A stretch of 5,679 nt of DNA from an uncultured Butyricicoccus sp. (GCA_947575935.1 CANPPM010000190.1:1-5679), one strand, 5' to 3'; positions 1 through 5,336 are shown, counted from the first letter of the stretch. Made by a program: numbers and translations. The notes: generated by a model from the sequence alone, not told the origin.

Positions 1-25
1 CTCGAAAATTTTGCGTTGCTGCGGC

Positions 26-54
26 TTTACAGGAAACGAGAAATTCAATATAAT
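26..54 (+). promoter_or_regulatory. Sigma-A-type promoter for the phospholipase C-like gene
   Basis: TTTACA at 26-31 (5 of 6 matches to TTGACA) is separated by exactly 17 nt from a perfect TATAAT at 49-54. Transcription would start near position 61, giving a leader of about 150 nt before the ATG at 213. The -10 hexamer lies inside one arm of an AT-rich inverted repeat (48-57 with 80-89). Activity is inferred from consensus match only. Confidence 0.7.
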
Positions 55-212
55 ATAAATAAAGTAAGTTTGAGCTCTGTATATTATATATGTGTAAGTT
101 GGCCTGCCGACGGCATCCTGGCGGGATTTTGTGTAGAAGTAGTTTTGGATAATTGTTCGCTTTTGTGCCAAGTGCACTAGAAATGCAGGTTTTTGGTACC
201 GGAGGTAAAGGT

Positions 213-1106
213 ATGCCCTCGTATATAACCCACTATTCTTTTGCGGACCAAGTTCGGCGGCAGGCTCCCCCTGCCGCTGTCCGTGCCTGTGAGACGGTTC
301 CCGCCGCCTATTTTTGGGGGAGCCAGGGCCCGGATCCATTTTTCTTTGCTCTAGGGAATGGGCACATCATGCAGCTTGGGGGAAGAATGCACCGTACAGC
401 TGTTTTGGATGTGTTTCAGGCGATGGCAGAAGCAGTCGGTGATTCGGCTGCTGCTTTCGCATATCTATTGGGATACTGCACGCATTATGCGTTGGATCGT
501 GCCGTGCATCCTTATATAGAGGATCAGGCCCACCGGTTATCGGTGCGCTACCGGCTGTCCGAAAGCGCGGCGCATAAGTTTTGTGAGGCGGATTTGGATG
601 CCGCGGTGTTGCTGGCTGATGGCAGGCCAGCACCTGCTGCGGTACCGGCGTTCCGTTTGCTGGATCTCTCGTGCTGTGATGCGGCGGCTCGTATGCTTGC
701 TGTTGGCGGAAACGCTGCTGGTGGGACGGTTACTGCTGGGCAGGCGGAACGCGCAATGCGTACCATGCGGAAGGTGTATGGTATGCTGCATTATAGCAGG
801 AGGGCGGAAAAGATCCTGCGGGTGGGGGAGTCTTTATTTGGTCAGTTGGGGATGCTTTCTGCGATGATTCGTCCAAACCGGCTGCTGCCGGAAGATTCGC
901 TCAATCGCGCACATCGTGTTTGGCTGGATTGGGAAGGGCGTTCGTGCAGGGAGGATTTTTATACGCTTGTGGAACGGGACGCGCTGCCTGATGCTTTGGT
1001 ATTACAGCGTGCCGTCTGCGCTGCCTGCCGTTTGGGACGTCCGCTTCCCGGACAGCTGTTTCGTCTGGACTATGGCGGAAAGAAGCTGCCGGATGACCAT
1101 AGCTGA
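213..1106 (+). CDS. Zinc-dependent phospholipase C family protein, no signal peptide
   Basis: This 297-residue protein resembles the zinc-dependent phospholipase C / S1-P1 nuclease-like fold (Pfam Zn_dep_PLPC), whose secreted members hydrolyse phosphatidylcholine. The candidate metal ligands follow the family order: H7 (ITHY), D41 (GPDPFF), H60, H91 and D95 (the HxxxD of YCTHYALD), H99, then H121 and E125 (HxxxE). By hand these match H14, D55, H69, H118, D122, H128, H142 and E146 of Bacillus cereus PC-PLC. The N-terminus is MPSYITHY, with no hydrophobic signal segment, so the mature N-terminal Trp that completes a zinc site in the secreted enzymes is missing. Many clostridial genomes carry similar uncharacterised proteins, so the substrate is unknown. 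The start at 213 is chosen because GGAGGT (201-206) sits 6 nt upstream; a TTG at 153 in the same frame lacks such a site. The last 90 or so residues carry an acidic and aromatic region (EDSLNRAHRVWLDWEG) typical of these homologues. Confidence 0.82.
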   Translation: MPSYITHYSFADQVRRQAPPAAVRACETVPAAYFWGSQGPDPFFFALGNGHIMQLGGRMHRTAVLDVFQAMAEAVGDSAAAFAYLLGYCTHYALDRAVHPYIEDQAHRLSVRYRLSESAAHKFCEADLDAAVLLADGRPAPAAVPAFRLLDLSCCDAAARMLAVGGNAAGGTVTAGQAERAMRTMRKVYGMLHYSRRAEKILRVGESLFGQLGMLSAMIRPNRLLPEDSLNRAHRVWLDWEGRSCREDFYTLVERDALPDALVLQRAVCAACRLGRPLPGQLFRLDYGGKKLPDDHS

Positions 1107-1118
1107 TGATGCTGGATT

Positions 1119-1153
1119 GGACCGGTTTCAAGGGCCCGTCGGGTAGCCGGTCC
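1119..1153 (+). other. GC-rich hairpin just after the phospholipase-like gene
   Basis: GGACCGG (1119-1125) pairs perfectly with CCGGTCC (1147-1153). Two further pairs are possible inward (T1126-G1146 and T1127-A1145), and a small CCC-GTC-GGG hairpin fits inside the loop. It starts 12 nt after the stop codon, as a terminator would, but the downstream flank (CGCGTGCTGTGG) has no T-run. It is therefore not a standard intrinsic terminator. It may be an mRNA 3' end stabiliser or a factor-dependent pause site. Confidence 0.5.
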
Positions 1154-1226
1154 CGCGTGCTGTGGACGGAAAAGCGGCGAGCAGATAGGAAGGGATAACA
1201 AAATTTAAAAGGATGGAAAACAGTTA

Positions 1227-1255
1227 TTGACAAGCTGCGGGAAATCGCGTATAAT
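1227..1255 (+). promoter_or_regulatory. Perfect-consensus promoter for the ylxM-ffh-rpsP-khpA operon
   Basis: TTGACA (1227-1232) and TATAAT (1250-1255) are both exact consensus hexamers with the optimal 17-nt spacer. The start site would be near 1262, giving a leader of about 60 nt that contains the inverted repeat at 1270-1291. Such a match predicts strong constitutive housekeeping transcription, and it separates this operon from the upstream phospholipase-like gene. Confidence 0.9.
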
Positions 1256-1269
1256 AAATGCAGTCGTCA

Positions 1270-1291
1270 TGTAAAGCAATCAACCTTTACA
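1270..1291 (+). repeat. Inverted repeat TGTAAAG-N8-CTTTACA in the ylxM leader
   Basis: TGTAAAG (1270-1276) and CTTTACA (1285-1291) are perfectly complementary around an 8-nt spacer. The element lies just downstream of the predicted transcription start and upstream of the ylxM ribosome binding site (GGAGGAG, 1307-1313). It could act as a 5' mRNA hairpin or as a DNA-binding dyad. A related dyad lies before rpsP at 3124-3142. Confidence 0.5.
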
Positions 1292-1322
1292 GTAGAACCC
1301 GCCGTCGGAGGAGCGTGGAAAC

Positions 1323-1688
1323 GTGAAAAACAAACCGTTTGAAATGTGTCTGCTTTTCGATTTTTACGGCGAGGTGCTGACAGATAAGCAGCGCGAGCTG
1401 TTTGATCTCTATTATAATGAAGATCTTTCCTTGGCTGAAATTTCGGAGCATATTGGGATTACACGCCAGGGCGTGCGTGACAGTATTATTCGTGCAGAGC
1501 ATACCCTGCGGGATCTGGAGGACAAACTGGGTCTGGTGGCGCGCTATGGCAAGATTGATGTGCATGCACAGGCGATTGCTAAGGATTTACAGATCGCAAT
1601 CGATATCAATCGTACAAAATACCGCAATGTCGACCTGCAGGCGACGCTGGGCCGGATGGAAGAGCATGTTAGGGCAATCACCGGCTGA
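1323..1688 (+). CDS. ylxM: YlxM/UPF0122 helix-turn-helix protein, SRP-associated
   Basis: The product has 121 residues, a usual length for the YlxM (UPF0122, p13-like) family encoded directly upstream of ffh in many Bacillota. Residues 20-65 resemble sigma factor region 4: TDKQRELFDLYYNEDLS, then a helix-turn-helix at about 34-60 (LAEISEHIGITRQGVRDSI). The first residues (FEMCLLFDFYGEVL) are typical of the family. In streptococci YlxM has been reported to bind SRP components and modulate the pathway; its exact role here is inferred from that and from position. The start is GTG at 1323, with GGAGGAG (1307-1313) 9 nt upstream. The gene follows a consensus promoter and lies 69 nt before ffh, with no terminator between them. 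Confidence 0.92.
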   Translation: MKNKPFEMCLLFDFYGEVLTDKQRELFDLYYNEDLSLAEISEHIGITRQGVRDSIIRAEHTLRDLEDKLGLVARYGKIDVHAQAIAKDLQIAIDINRTKYRNVDLQATLGRMEEHVRAITG

Positions 1689-1757
1689 GGCCGCAGATAC
1701 GGCGGATCCCTGTCAGACAATGATTTAGTCCGGCTGGACGGAAGGAGGCGCTCTGCA

Positions 1758-3119
1758 ATGGCTTTTGAGGGCTTGACCGAGAAGATTTCATCCGCATTTA
1801 AAAAGCTGCGCAGTCAGGGCCGCCTGACCGAGGCCGATGTCAAGGCGGCCATGCGTGAAATTCGTATGGCGCTGCTGGAGGCGGACGTTAACTTTAAAGT
1901 TACAAAAGATTTTATTAAAACAGTCACGGAAAAGGCGGCCGGCGCAGATATTTTGGAAAGCCTTTCCCCTGCGCAGCAGGTTATTAAGATTGTCAATGAA
2001 GAACTGACTGCGCTGCTCGGCGGCAAAAGCGCGCGTATTACCATTGCGCCCAATCCGCCGACAGTCGTGATGATGGTCGGCCTGCAGGGCGCGGGCAAAA
2101 CGACCCAGTGTGCAAAGCTGGCAGGATTGTTCCGTCATCAGCAGCAGCGGCGGCCTCTTTTGGTTGCGTGCGACGTTTACCGCCCTGCTGCGATTGATCA
2201 GCTGCGGGTGGTTGGCAGTCAGCTGGACATCCCTACCTTTGACTTGGGGCAGGACGATCCTGTCCGCATTGCGAAGGAGGGGATTGCGTATGCCCGCAAA
2301 AACGGTTATGATCTTGTGTTCCTGGATACGGCAGGGCGGCTCCATATCGATGAGGCGCTGATGCAGGAACTGAAAAATATCAAAGCCGAGGTCAAACCGC
2401 ATGAGATTATGCTGGTTGTTGACGCGATGACTGGTCAGGATGCGGTCAATGTTGCGCAGGCCTTTGATGAAGCGCTTGGCATAGATGGCGTGCTGATGAG
2501 CAAAATGGACGGCGACGCCCGCGGCGGCGCGGCGCTTTCGGTAAAGGCGGTTACTGGGAAGCCGATCAAATACATCGGCACAGGGGAAAAACTGGATAAT
2601 ATTGAACCGTTTCACCCGGACCGTATGGCGTCCCGTATCCTGGGGATGGGGGATGTGCTGACGCTGATTGAAAAGGCGCAGCAAAATTTCGATCAGAAAC
2701 AAGCGGTCGATTTTGAAAAGAAAATGCGCGTCGGGAAATTGACGCTGACGGATTTTTATGAACAGCTTCAGCAGTTCAAAAATATGGGGTCGATGGAAGA
2801 AATGTTGGGGATGCTGCCCGGCATGGATCCAAAGGCGCTTGCAGGCGCCAAGGTGGATGAAAAACAGATGGCGCATACAGAGGCTATCATTCTTTCTATG
2901 ACGCTAAAGGAGCGTGATAATCCGTCGATTATCAATTATAGCCGGAAGAAACGCATTGCTGCAGGCTGTGGGCTGAAGGTTGAAGAGGTTAACCGCTTGC
3001 TGAAGCAGTTTGAGATGATGCAGAAGATGACCAAACAGTTGGCGGGCCTGCAGCGCAGAGGCAAAAAGAAAAAGCGCGGCGGATTGGGCGCTTTGGGCGG
3101 CATGAAGTTACCGTTTTAG
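1758..3119 (+). CDS. ffh: Signal recognition particle GTPase Ffh (SRP54)
   Basis: The product is 453 residues, close to typical bacterial Ffh. Domains are in order: an N-terminal helical bundle (1-90), a GTPase G domain (100-295) and a methionine-rich M domain (about 320-435). G-domain motifs are the P-loop GLQGAGKT (108-115), DVYRPAA (139-145), DTAGR (190-194), SKMDGDARGG (248-257, guanine specificity, with S where T is common) and GTGEK (274-278). In the M domain, the finger-loop region carries M343, M346, M349, M352 and M356 (LGMLPGM), and RKKRIAAGCG plus EVNRLLKQF (about 396-418) form the helix-turn-helix that binds SRP RNA. It binds signal peptides on the ribosome and docks with FtsY at the membrane. 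The ATG at 1758 has AAGGAGG (1742-1748) 9 nt upstream. The tail is very basic (RRGKKKKR). Confidence 0.98.
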   Translation: MAFEGLTEKISSAFKKLRSQGRLTEADVKAAMREIRMALLEADVNFKVTKDFIKTVTEKAAGADILESLSPAQQVIKIVNEELTALLGGKSARITIAPNPPTVVMMVGLQGAGKTTQCAKLAGLFRHQQQRRPLLVACDVYRPAAIDQLRVVGSQLDIPTFDLGQDDPVRIAKEGIAYARKNGYDLVFLDTAGRLHIDEALMQELKNIKAEVKPHEIMLVVDAMTGQDAVNVAQAFDEALGIDGVLMSKMDGDARGGAALSVKAVTGKPIKYIGTGEKLDNIEPFHPDRMASRILGMGDVLTLIEKAQQNFDQKQAVDFEKKMRVGKLTLTDFYEQLQQFKNMGSMEEMLGMLPGMDPKALAGAKVDEKQMAHTEAIILSMTLKERDNPSIINYSRKKRIAAGCGLKVEEVNRLLKQFEMMQKMTKQLAGLQRRGKKKKRGGLGALGGMKLPF

Positions 3120-3123
3120 TTGC

Positions 3124-3142
3124 TTGTAAAGGAATTTTACAA
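3124..3142 (+). repeat. Inverted repeat TTGTAAA-N5-TTTACAA in the rpsP leader
   Basis: Seven perfect base pairs (3124-3130 with 3136-3142) surround a 5-nt loop, GGAAT. It lies 4 nt after the ffh stop and 18 nt before the rpsP ribosome binding site. No T-run follows (TAAAAGAGG), so it is not an intrinsic terminator. It shares its TGTAAA/TTTACA core with the dyad at 1270-1291. Possible roles are a processing or stabilising hairpin between a low-demand and a high-demand cistron, or a binding site. Confidence 0.5.
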
Positions 3143-3160
3143 TAAAAGAGGTAAAACTGT

Positions 3161-3170
3161 AAGGAGGTGA
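3161..3170 (+). promoter_or_regulatory. Very strong ribosome binding site of rpsP
   Basis: AAGGAGGTGA offers 10 consecutive pairs to the conserved 3' end of 16S rRNA (anti-Shine-Dalgarno UCACCUCCUU), 7 nt before the ATG at 3178. It is the longest such match in the window and fits the high translation needed for a ribosomal protein in a shared transcript. Confidence 0.9.
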
Positions 3171-3177
3171 ATCAATC

Positions 3178-3417
3178 ATGGTAAAAATCAGACTTCGCAG
3201 AATGGGCGCGAAGAAGGCTCCGTTCTACCGTATCGTTGTTGCGGATTCCCGTTATCCGCGTGACGGCCGTTTCATCGAAGAGATCGGTACCTACAACCCC
3301 ATGACCGCTGATGCTGAGGTAAAGATCAACAGCGAGCGTGCACAGCAGTGGATCAAGAACGGCGCGCAGCCGACCGATACCGTTCGCGATATCCTGAAAA
3401 AGGCCGGCGTGCTGTAA
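3178..3417 (+). CDS. rpsP: 30S ribosomal protein bS16
   Basis: This 79-residue basic protein has the family signature at its start: VKIRLRRMGAKKAPFYRIVV (2-21), followed by ADSRYPRDGRFIEEIGTYNP (22-41). It ends in the usual SERAQQWIKNGAQPTDTVRDIL region (about 52-73). Length is normal for bS16. The protein binds 16S rRNA in the 5' and central domains early in 30S assembly. It sits in its standard place between ffh and khpA, 58 nt after ffh and 20 nt before khpA. Codon choice looks more restricted than in the neighbours, as expected for high expression. RimM, encoded downstream, works in the same assembly process. Confidence 0.98.
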   Translation: MVKIRLRRMGAKKAPFYRIVVADSRYPRDGRFIEEIGTYNPMTADAEVKINSERAQQWIKNGAQPTDTVRDILKKAGVL

Positions 3418-3437
3418 GGATAGAGAGGTTGCCAAGG

Positions 3438-3668
3438 ATGAAAGAGCTTTTAACCTATATCGTACAGAATTTGGTTAATGACCCGGATTCGATCACGATT
3501 ACGGAAACTGCGCAGGACGACTCGGTCGTTTATGAGCTGCGGGTAGCCCCAGAGGATATGGGCCGGGTGATTGGCCGCCACGGCCGTATTGCAAAAGAGA
3601 TCCGGACGCTGATGAAGGCAACGGGGAACCGCGAAAACAAGAAGGTTTCGGTCGAGATTTTGGACTAA
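3438..3668 (+). CDS. khpA: KH-domain RNA-binding protein KhpA (YlqC)
   Basis: This 76-residue protein is essentially one KH domain, the usual size for KhpA/YlqC. The RNA-binding GxxG loop is G46-R47-H48-G49 within GRVIGRHGRIAKEIR (42-56). The N-terminal helix MKELLTYIVQNLVNDPDSI is highly typical. In streptococci and other Bacillota, KhpA pairs with KhpB (Jag/EloR) to bind RNA and affects cell elongation and division; khpB is not in this window. The ATG at 3438 is chosen because GAGAGG (3423-3428) lies 9 nt upstream and the protein then aligns with the family from residue 1. Starts further upstream in this frame would overlap rpsP and add a tail unlike the family. It is the last gene before the terminator at 3678-3704. 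Confidence 0.96.
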   Translation: MKELLTYIVQNLVNDPDSITITETAQDDSVVYELRVAPEDMGRVIGRHGRIAKEIRTLMKATGNRENKKVSVEILD

Positions 3669-3677
3669 GCCTTAAGG

Positions 3678-3704
3678 AGACCTGTCAGTAAGACAGGTCT
3701 TTTT
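3678..3704 (+). terminator. Rho-independent terminator after khpA
   Basis: AGACCTGTC (3678-3686) pairs perfectly over 9 bp with GACAGGTCT (3692-3700) around the loop AGTAA, and TTTT follows at once (5 T in a row counting 3700). It begins 9 nt after the khpA stop. It should end most transcripts from the 1227-1255 promoter, leaving rimM-trmD to readthrough or a promoter of its own. Confidence 0.93.
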
Positions 3705-3730
3705 GCTGCTAGGATCTTCTGCCGTATATT
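3703..3730 (+). promoter_or_regulatory. Possible weak promoter for rimM-trmD
   Basis: TATATT (3725-3730) is a 5 of 6 match to TATAAT, but the best -35 is TTGCTG (3703-3708), only 3 of 6 with a 16-nt spacer. It overlaps the T-run of the terminator. A separate promoter is expected because a strong terminator isolates rimM, and nothing better is visible in 3705-3848. Closer to the gene, TTGAGA (3804-3809) has no matching -10. Confidence 0.25.
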
Positions 3731-3848
3731 CTTCTGAAATGCTTTGCGCACCGGCCGCATCCAAGCCGGCTTATGGAAACAGGTTCTGAATTCCAAAGAG
3801 TGTTTGAGAATTTTTTGTGTATGTTTGATACCAGGATTGGAGGATCCC

Positions 3849-4352
3849 ATGAAAAAACGTTATCTGGAAGCCGGAAAGATCGTAAATACCCACGGCGTTT
3901 CTGGTGAGGTCAAGGTGCAGTCCTGGTGCGATGCACCTGAAGTGCTGGCCGGGTTTGATATGCTCTATAATGGACAGAAACAGGCTGTTCATGTGAAACG
4001 GGCATATGTGCATAAAGGCTGCGTGATCATGCGGCTGGAAGGTGTCGAGACCTGTGAAGCAGCAGAAGCGCTGCGCGGTGAAGTGCTTTATTTAGATCGC
4101 GAGGACATTGATCTGCCGGAAGACCTTGTTTTTGTACAAGATATGCTGGGTCTGCCTGTATATGACCGCAGGTGCGGGCAAACCATCGGCAGTTTAAAAG
4201 AGGTGATTGCCAATCCGGCACATGATATGTATGTGATCGCTCGGGAGGGTAGGCCGGACGCGCTGATACCAGCCTGTGCACCGTTTTTGGTCGAGGTCGA
4301 TCTGGAGGGTGGACGTATCGTAGTTGAGACTATTGAGGGTTTGGTGGAATGA
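3849..4352 (+). CDS. rimM: Ribosome maturation factor RimM
   Basis: This 167-residue protein is the usual RimM length. The N-terminal RimM domain has the signature GKIVNTHGVSGEVKV (9-23) and the helix EAAEALRG (70-77). The C-terminal PRC-barrel covers roughly 95-165, with QDMLGLPVYD (97-106), NPAHDMYVI (122-130) and LIPACAPFL (139-147). RimM binds ribosomal protein uS19 and helps mature the 30S head. The paired Tyr before the WxDL-type motif in E. coli RimM appears here as V94-F95. The ATG at 3849 is chosen because GGAGG (3839-3843) lies 5 nt upstream and the sequence aligns with the family from there; the frame is open back to about 3744, but that stretch is unlike RimM. The stop overlaps the trmD start as ATGA, implying coupled translation. 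Confidence 0.96.
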   Translation: MKKRYLEAGKIVNTHGVSGEVKVQSWCDAPEVLAGFDMLYNGQKQAVHVKRAYVHKGCVIMRLEGVETCEAAEALRGEVLYLDREDIDLPEDLVFVQDMLGLPVYDRRCGQTIGSLKEVIANPAHDMYVIAREGRPDALIPACAPFLVEVDLEGGRIVVETIEGLVE

Positions 4353-5098
4353 GGATCGATATTATGACGCTGTTTCCGGCGCTGATTGACAGTGTGCTGG
4401 GGGCGTCTGTAATTGGGCGTGCGCAGGCGCATGGTCTGATAGAGCTGCATACCCATAATATCCGGGATTGGGCGATGGATAAGCATCATAAAGCGGATGA
4501 TGCCCCCTATGGGGGAGGACGCGGGATGGTCATGCTGGCTGAGCCGCTGTATTTATGCCATCAGGCGGTTTGCGGCGGCGCACATCTTCATACCGTGATG
4601 ATGAGTGCGCAGGGCGCGCCGTTTTGTCAGCAAAAGGCGCGTGAGCTGCTTTCCCGAGGACGTTTTGTAATTGTCTGCGGGCACTATGAGGGGATTGATC
4701 AGCGTTTTATTGACGAGTGTGTAGACGAAGAGATCTCAATTGGAGATTTTGTTCTGACCGGTGGTGAGATTCCAGCGATGGCGGTTGCAGATGCAGTTTT
4801 TCGGATGGTGCCTGGCGTGTTGCCTGACGAGACTGCCTTTCAGGAGGAGAGCCACTGGAATGGCTTGTTGGAATATCCGCAGTATACGCGTCCGGAGGTC
4901 TGGCGTGGCCGGACAGTTCCTGACGTTTTGCTCTCGGGTCATCATGCTAATATTATTCGTTGGAGGCGAAAGATGAGTCTGAAACGTACCAAGGCTGACC
5001 GTCCGGACTTATTTTCACGGTTTGAGCCGCAAGATAAGGCTGACCAAAAAATCTTGGACGAGCTGGAATCGGAAGGGGACCCCGGCAGCGTCCTGTGA
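4349..5098 (+). CDS. trmD: tRNA (guanine37-N1)-methyltransferase TrmD
   Basis: This 249-residue SPOUT-class enzyme transfers a methyl group from S-adenosylmethionine to N1 of G37 in tRNAs with G36, preventing +1 frameshifting. Motifs are DDAPYGGGRGMVM (50-62), the knot region CGHYEGIDQRFI (110-121), EISIGDFVLTGGEIPAM (128-144) and GLLEYPQYTRPEVW (172-185), then LLSGHHANIIRWRRKMSL (194-211). By ungapped hand alignment (offset 2) E114 and R152 match E. coli E116 and R154, but E167 stands where E. coli has the catalytic D169. The active site uses a trefoil knot and the enzyme is a homodimer. The ATG overlaps the rimM stop by 4 nt, with GAGGG (4335-4339) 9 nt upstream inside rimM. rplS, which usually follows trmD, is absent downstream. 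Confidence 0.97.
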   Translation: MRIDIMTLFPALIDSVLGASVIGRAQAHGLIELHTHNIRDWAMDKHHKADDAPYGGGRGMVMLAEPLYLCHQAVCGGAHLHTVMMSAQGAPFCQQKARELLSRGRFVIVCGHYEGIDQRFIDECVDEEISIGDFVLTGGEIPAMAVADAVFRMVPGVLPDETAFQEESHWNGLLEYPQYTRPEVWRGRTVPDVLLSGHHANIIRWRRKMSLKRTKADRPDLFSRFEPQDKADQKILDELESEGDPGSVL

Positions 5099-5115
5099 AT
5101 CTGGGCGCCGTTTTT
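5083..5115 (+). terminator. Probable imperfect intrinsic terminator at the end of trmD
   Basis: CGGC (5083-5086) pairs with GCCG (5107-5110). GC (5088-5089) pairs with GC (5105-5106), and CC (5092-5093) with GG (5103-5104), leaving bulges A5087 and GT5090-5091 and a 9-nt loop. TTTTT follows at once (5111-5115). The structure spans the trmD stop codon, so translating ribosomes could disturb it. The stem is bulged, hence moderate confidence. Confidence 0.4.
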
Positions 5116-5133
5116 GCAATGGGTGAAAAGTCC

Positions 5134-5162
5134 TTGCAATTTATAGGTTTTTCCTGTACAAT
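5134..5162 (+). promoter_or_regulatory. Promoter for nusB
   Basis: TTGCAA (5134-5139, 4 of 6) and TACAAT (5157-5162, 5 of 6) are separated by an optimal 17 nt. The start would be near 5169, giving a leader of about 170 nt before the GTG at 5337. The -35 is the second copy of TTGCAAT; the first is at 5114-5120, exactly 20 bp upstream, just after the trmD terminator-like hairpin. Confidence 0.65.
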
Positions 5163-5220
5163 AGCAGTGGATTTGAACCCGTATTCGTGACTGCGGGCGC
5201 AGCATTCCTGTGGGAGGGCG

Positions 5221-5255
5221 GCGAGATTTGCTGCATGCTAATCGCAGAGTTTTTT
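5221..5255 (+). other. Hairpin plus T-run in the nusB leader, possible attenuator
   Basis: GCGA (5221-5224) pairs with TCGC (5242-5245). After a GA bulge, TT pairs with AA and, past a T-T mismatch, GC (5229 side) pairs with GC before a TGCAT loop. AGAG and then six T (5250-5255) follow. The four bases between stem and T-run weaken a terminator reading. Two smaller hairpins flank it: CTGC-GGGC-GCAG (5191-5202) and CCGG...CCGG (5258-5280). Repeated CTGC/GCAG segments would allow alternative pairing. A regulatory role is inference. Confidence 0.3.
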
Positions 5256-5336
5256 GTCCGGCGGCATGGGGCTGCACCGGCTTGTATTCAGTGGGTTTTT
5301 CATTCAAAGTGACGATGGAGGGAATAGGGGGTTGCC

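Noticed and set aside
1..180. Frame 1 is open from the left edge to a TAG at 178-180, possibly the end of an upstream gene.
   Set aside because: The translation looks non-coding, it crosses a good promoter at 26-54, and nothing in it resembles a family.
153..212. TTG start 20 codons upstream for the phospholipase-like protein.
   Set aside because: It has no good ribosome binding site, whereas the ATG at 213 has GGAGGT 6 nt upstream; the extra residues do not form a signal peptide.
1788..2876. Long open frame of 362 codons on the minus strand opposite ffh.
   Set aside because: It is the mirror of a strongly supported gene, is rich in His and Arg without recognisable motifs, and has no promoter or ribosome binding site of note.
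3348..3437. Upstream extension of khpA overlapping rpsP.
   Set aside because: The ATG at 3438 has a ribosome binding site and matches the KhpA N-terminus exactly; the extension is a shadow of rpsP.
3744..3848. Upstream extension of rimM by 35 codons.
   Set aside because: The sequence is unlike RimM, and GGAGG at 3839-3843 marks the ATG at 3849.
4942..5307. Minus-strand frame of 121 codons crossing the end of trmD and the nusB promoter region.
   Set aside because: It overlaps the conserved 3' end of trmD, has no recognisable motif, and is probably a chance open frame. It does not encode bL19.
5235..5312. Small open frame (25 codons) in the nusB leader as a leader peptide.
   Set aside because: The nearest purine-rich site (GGAGGG, 5213-5218) is 16 nt from the ATG, and the start lies in the loop of the hairpin; nothing else supports translation.
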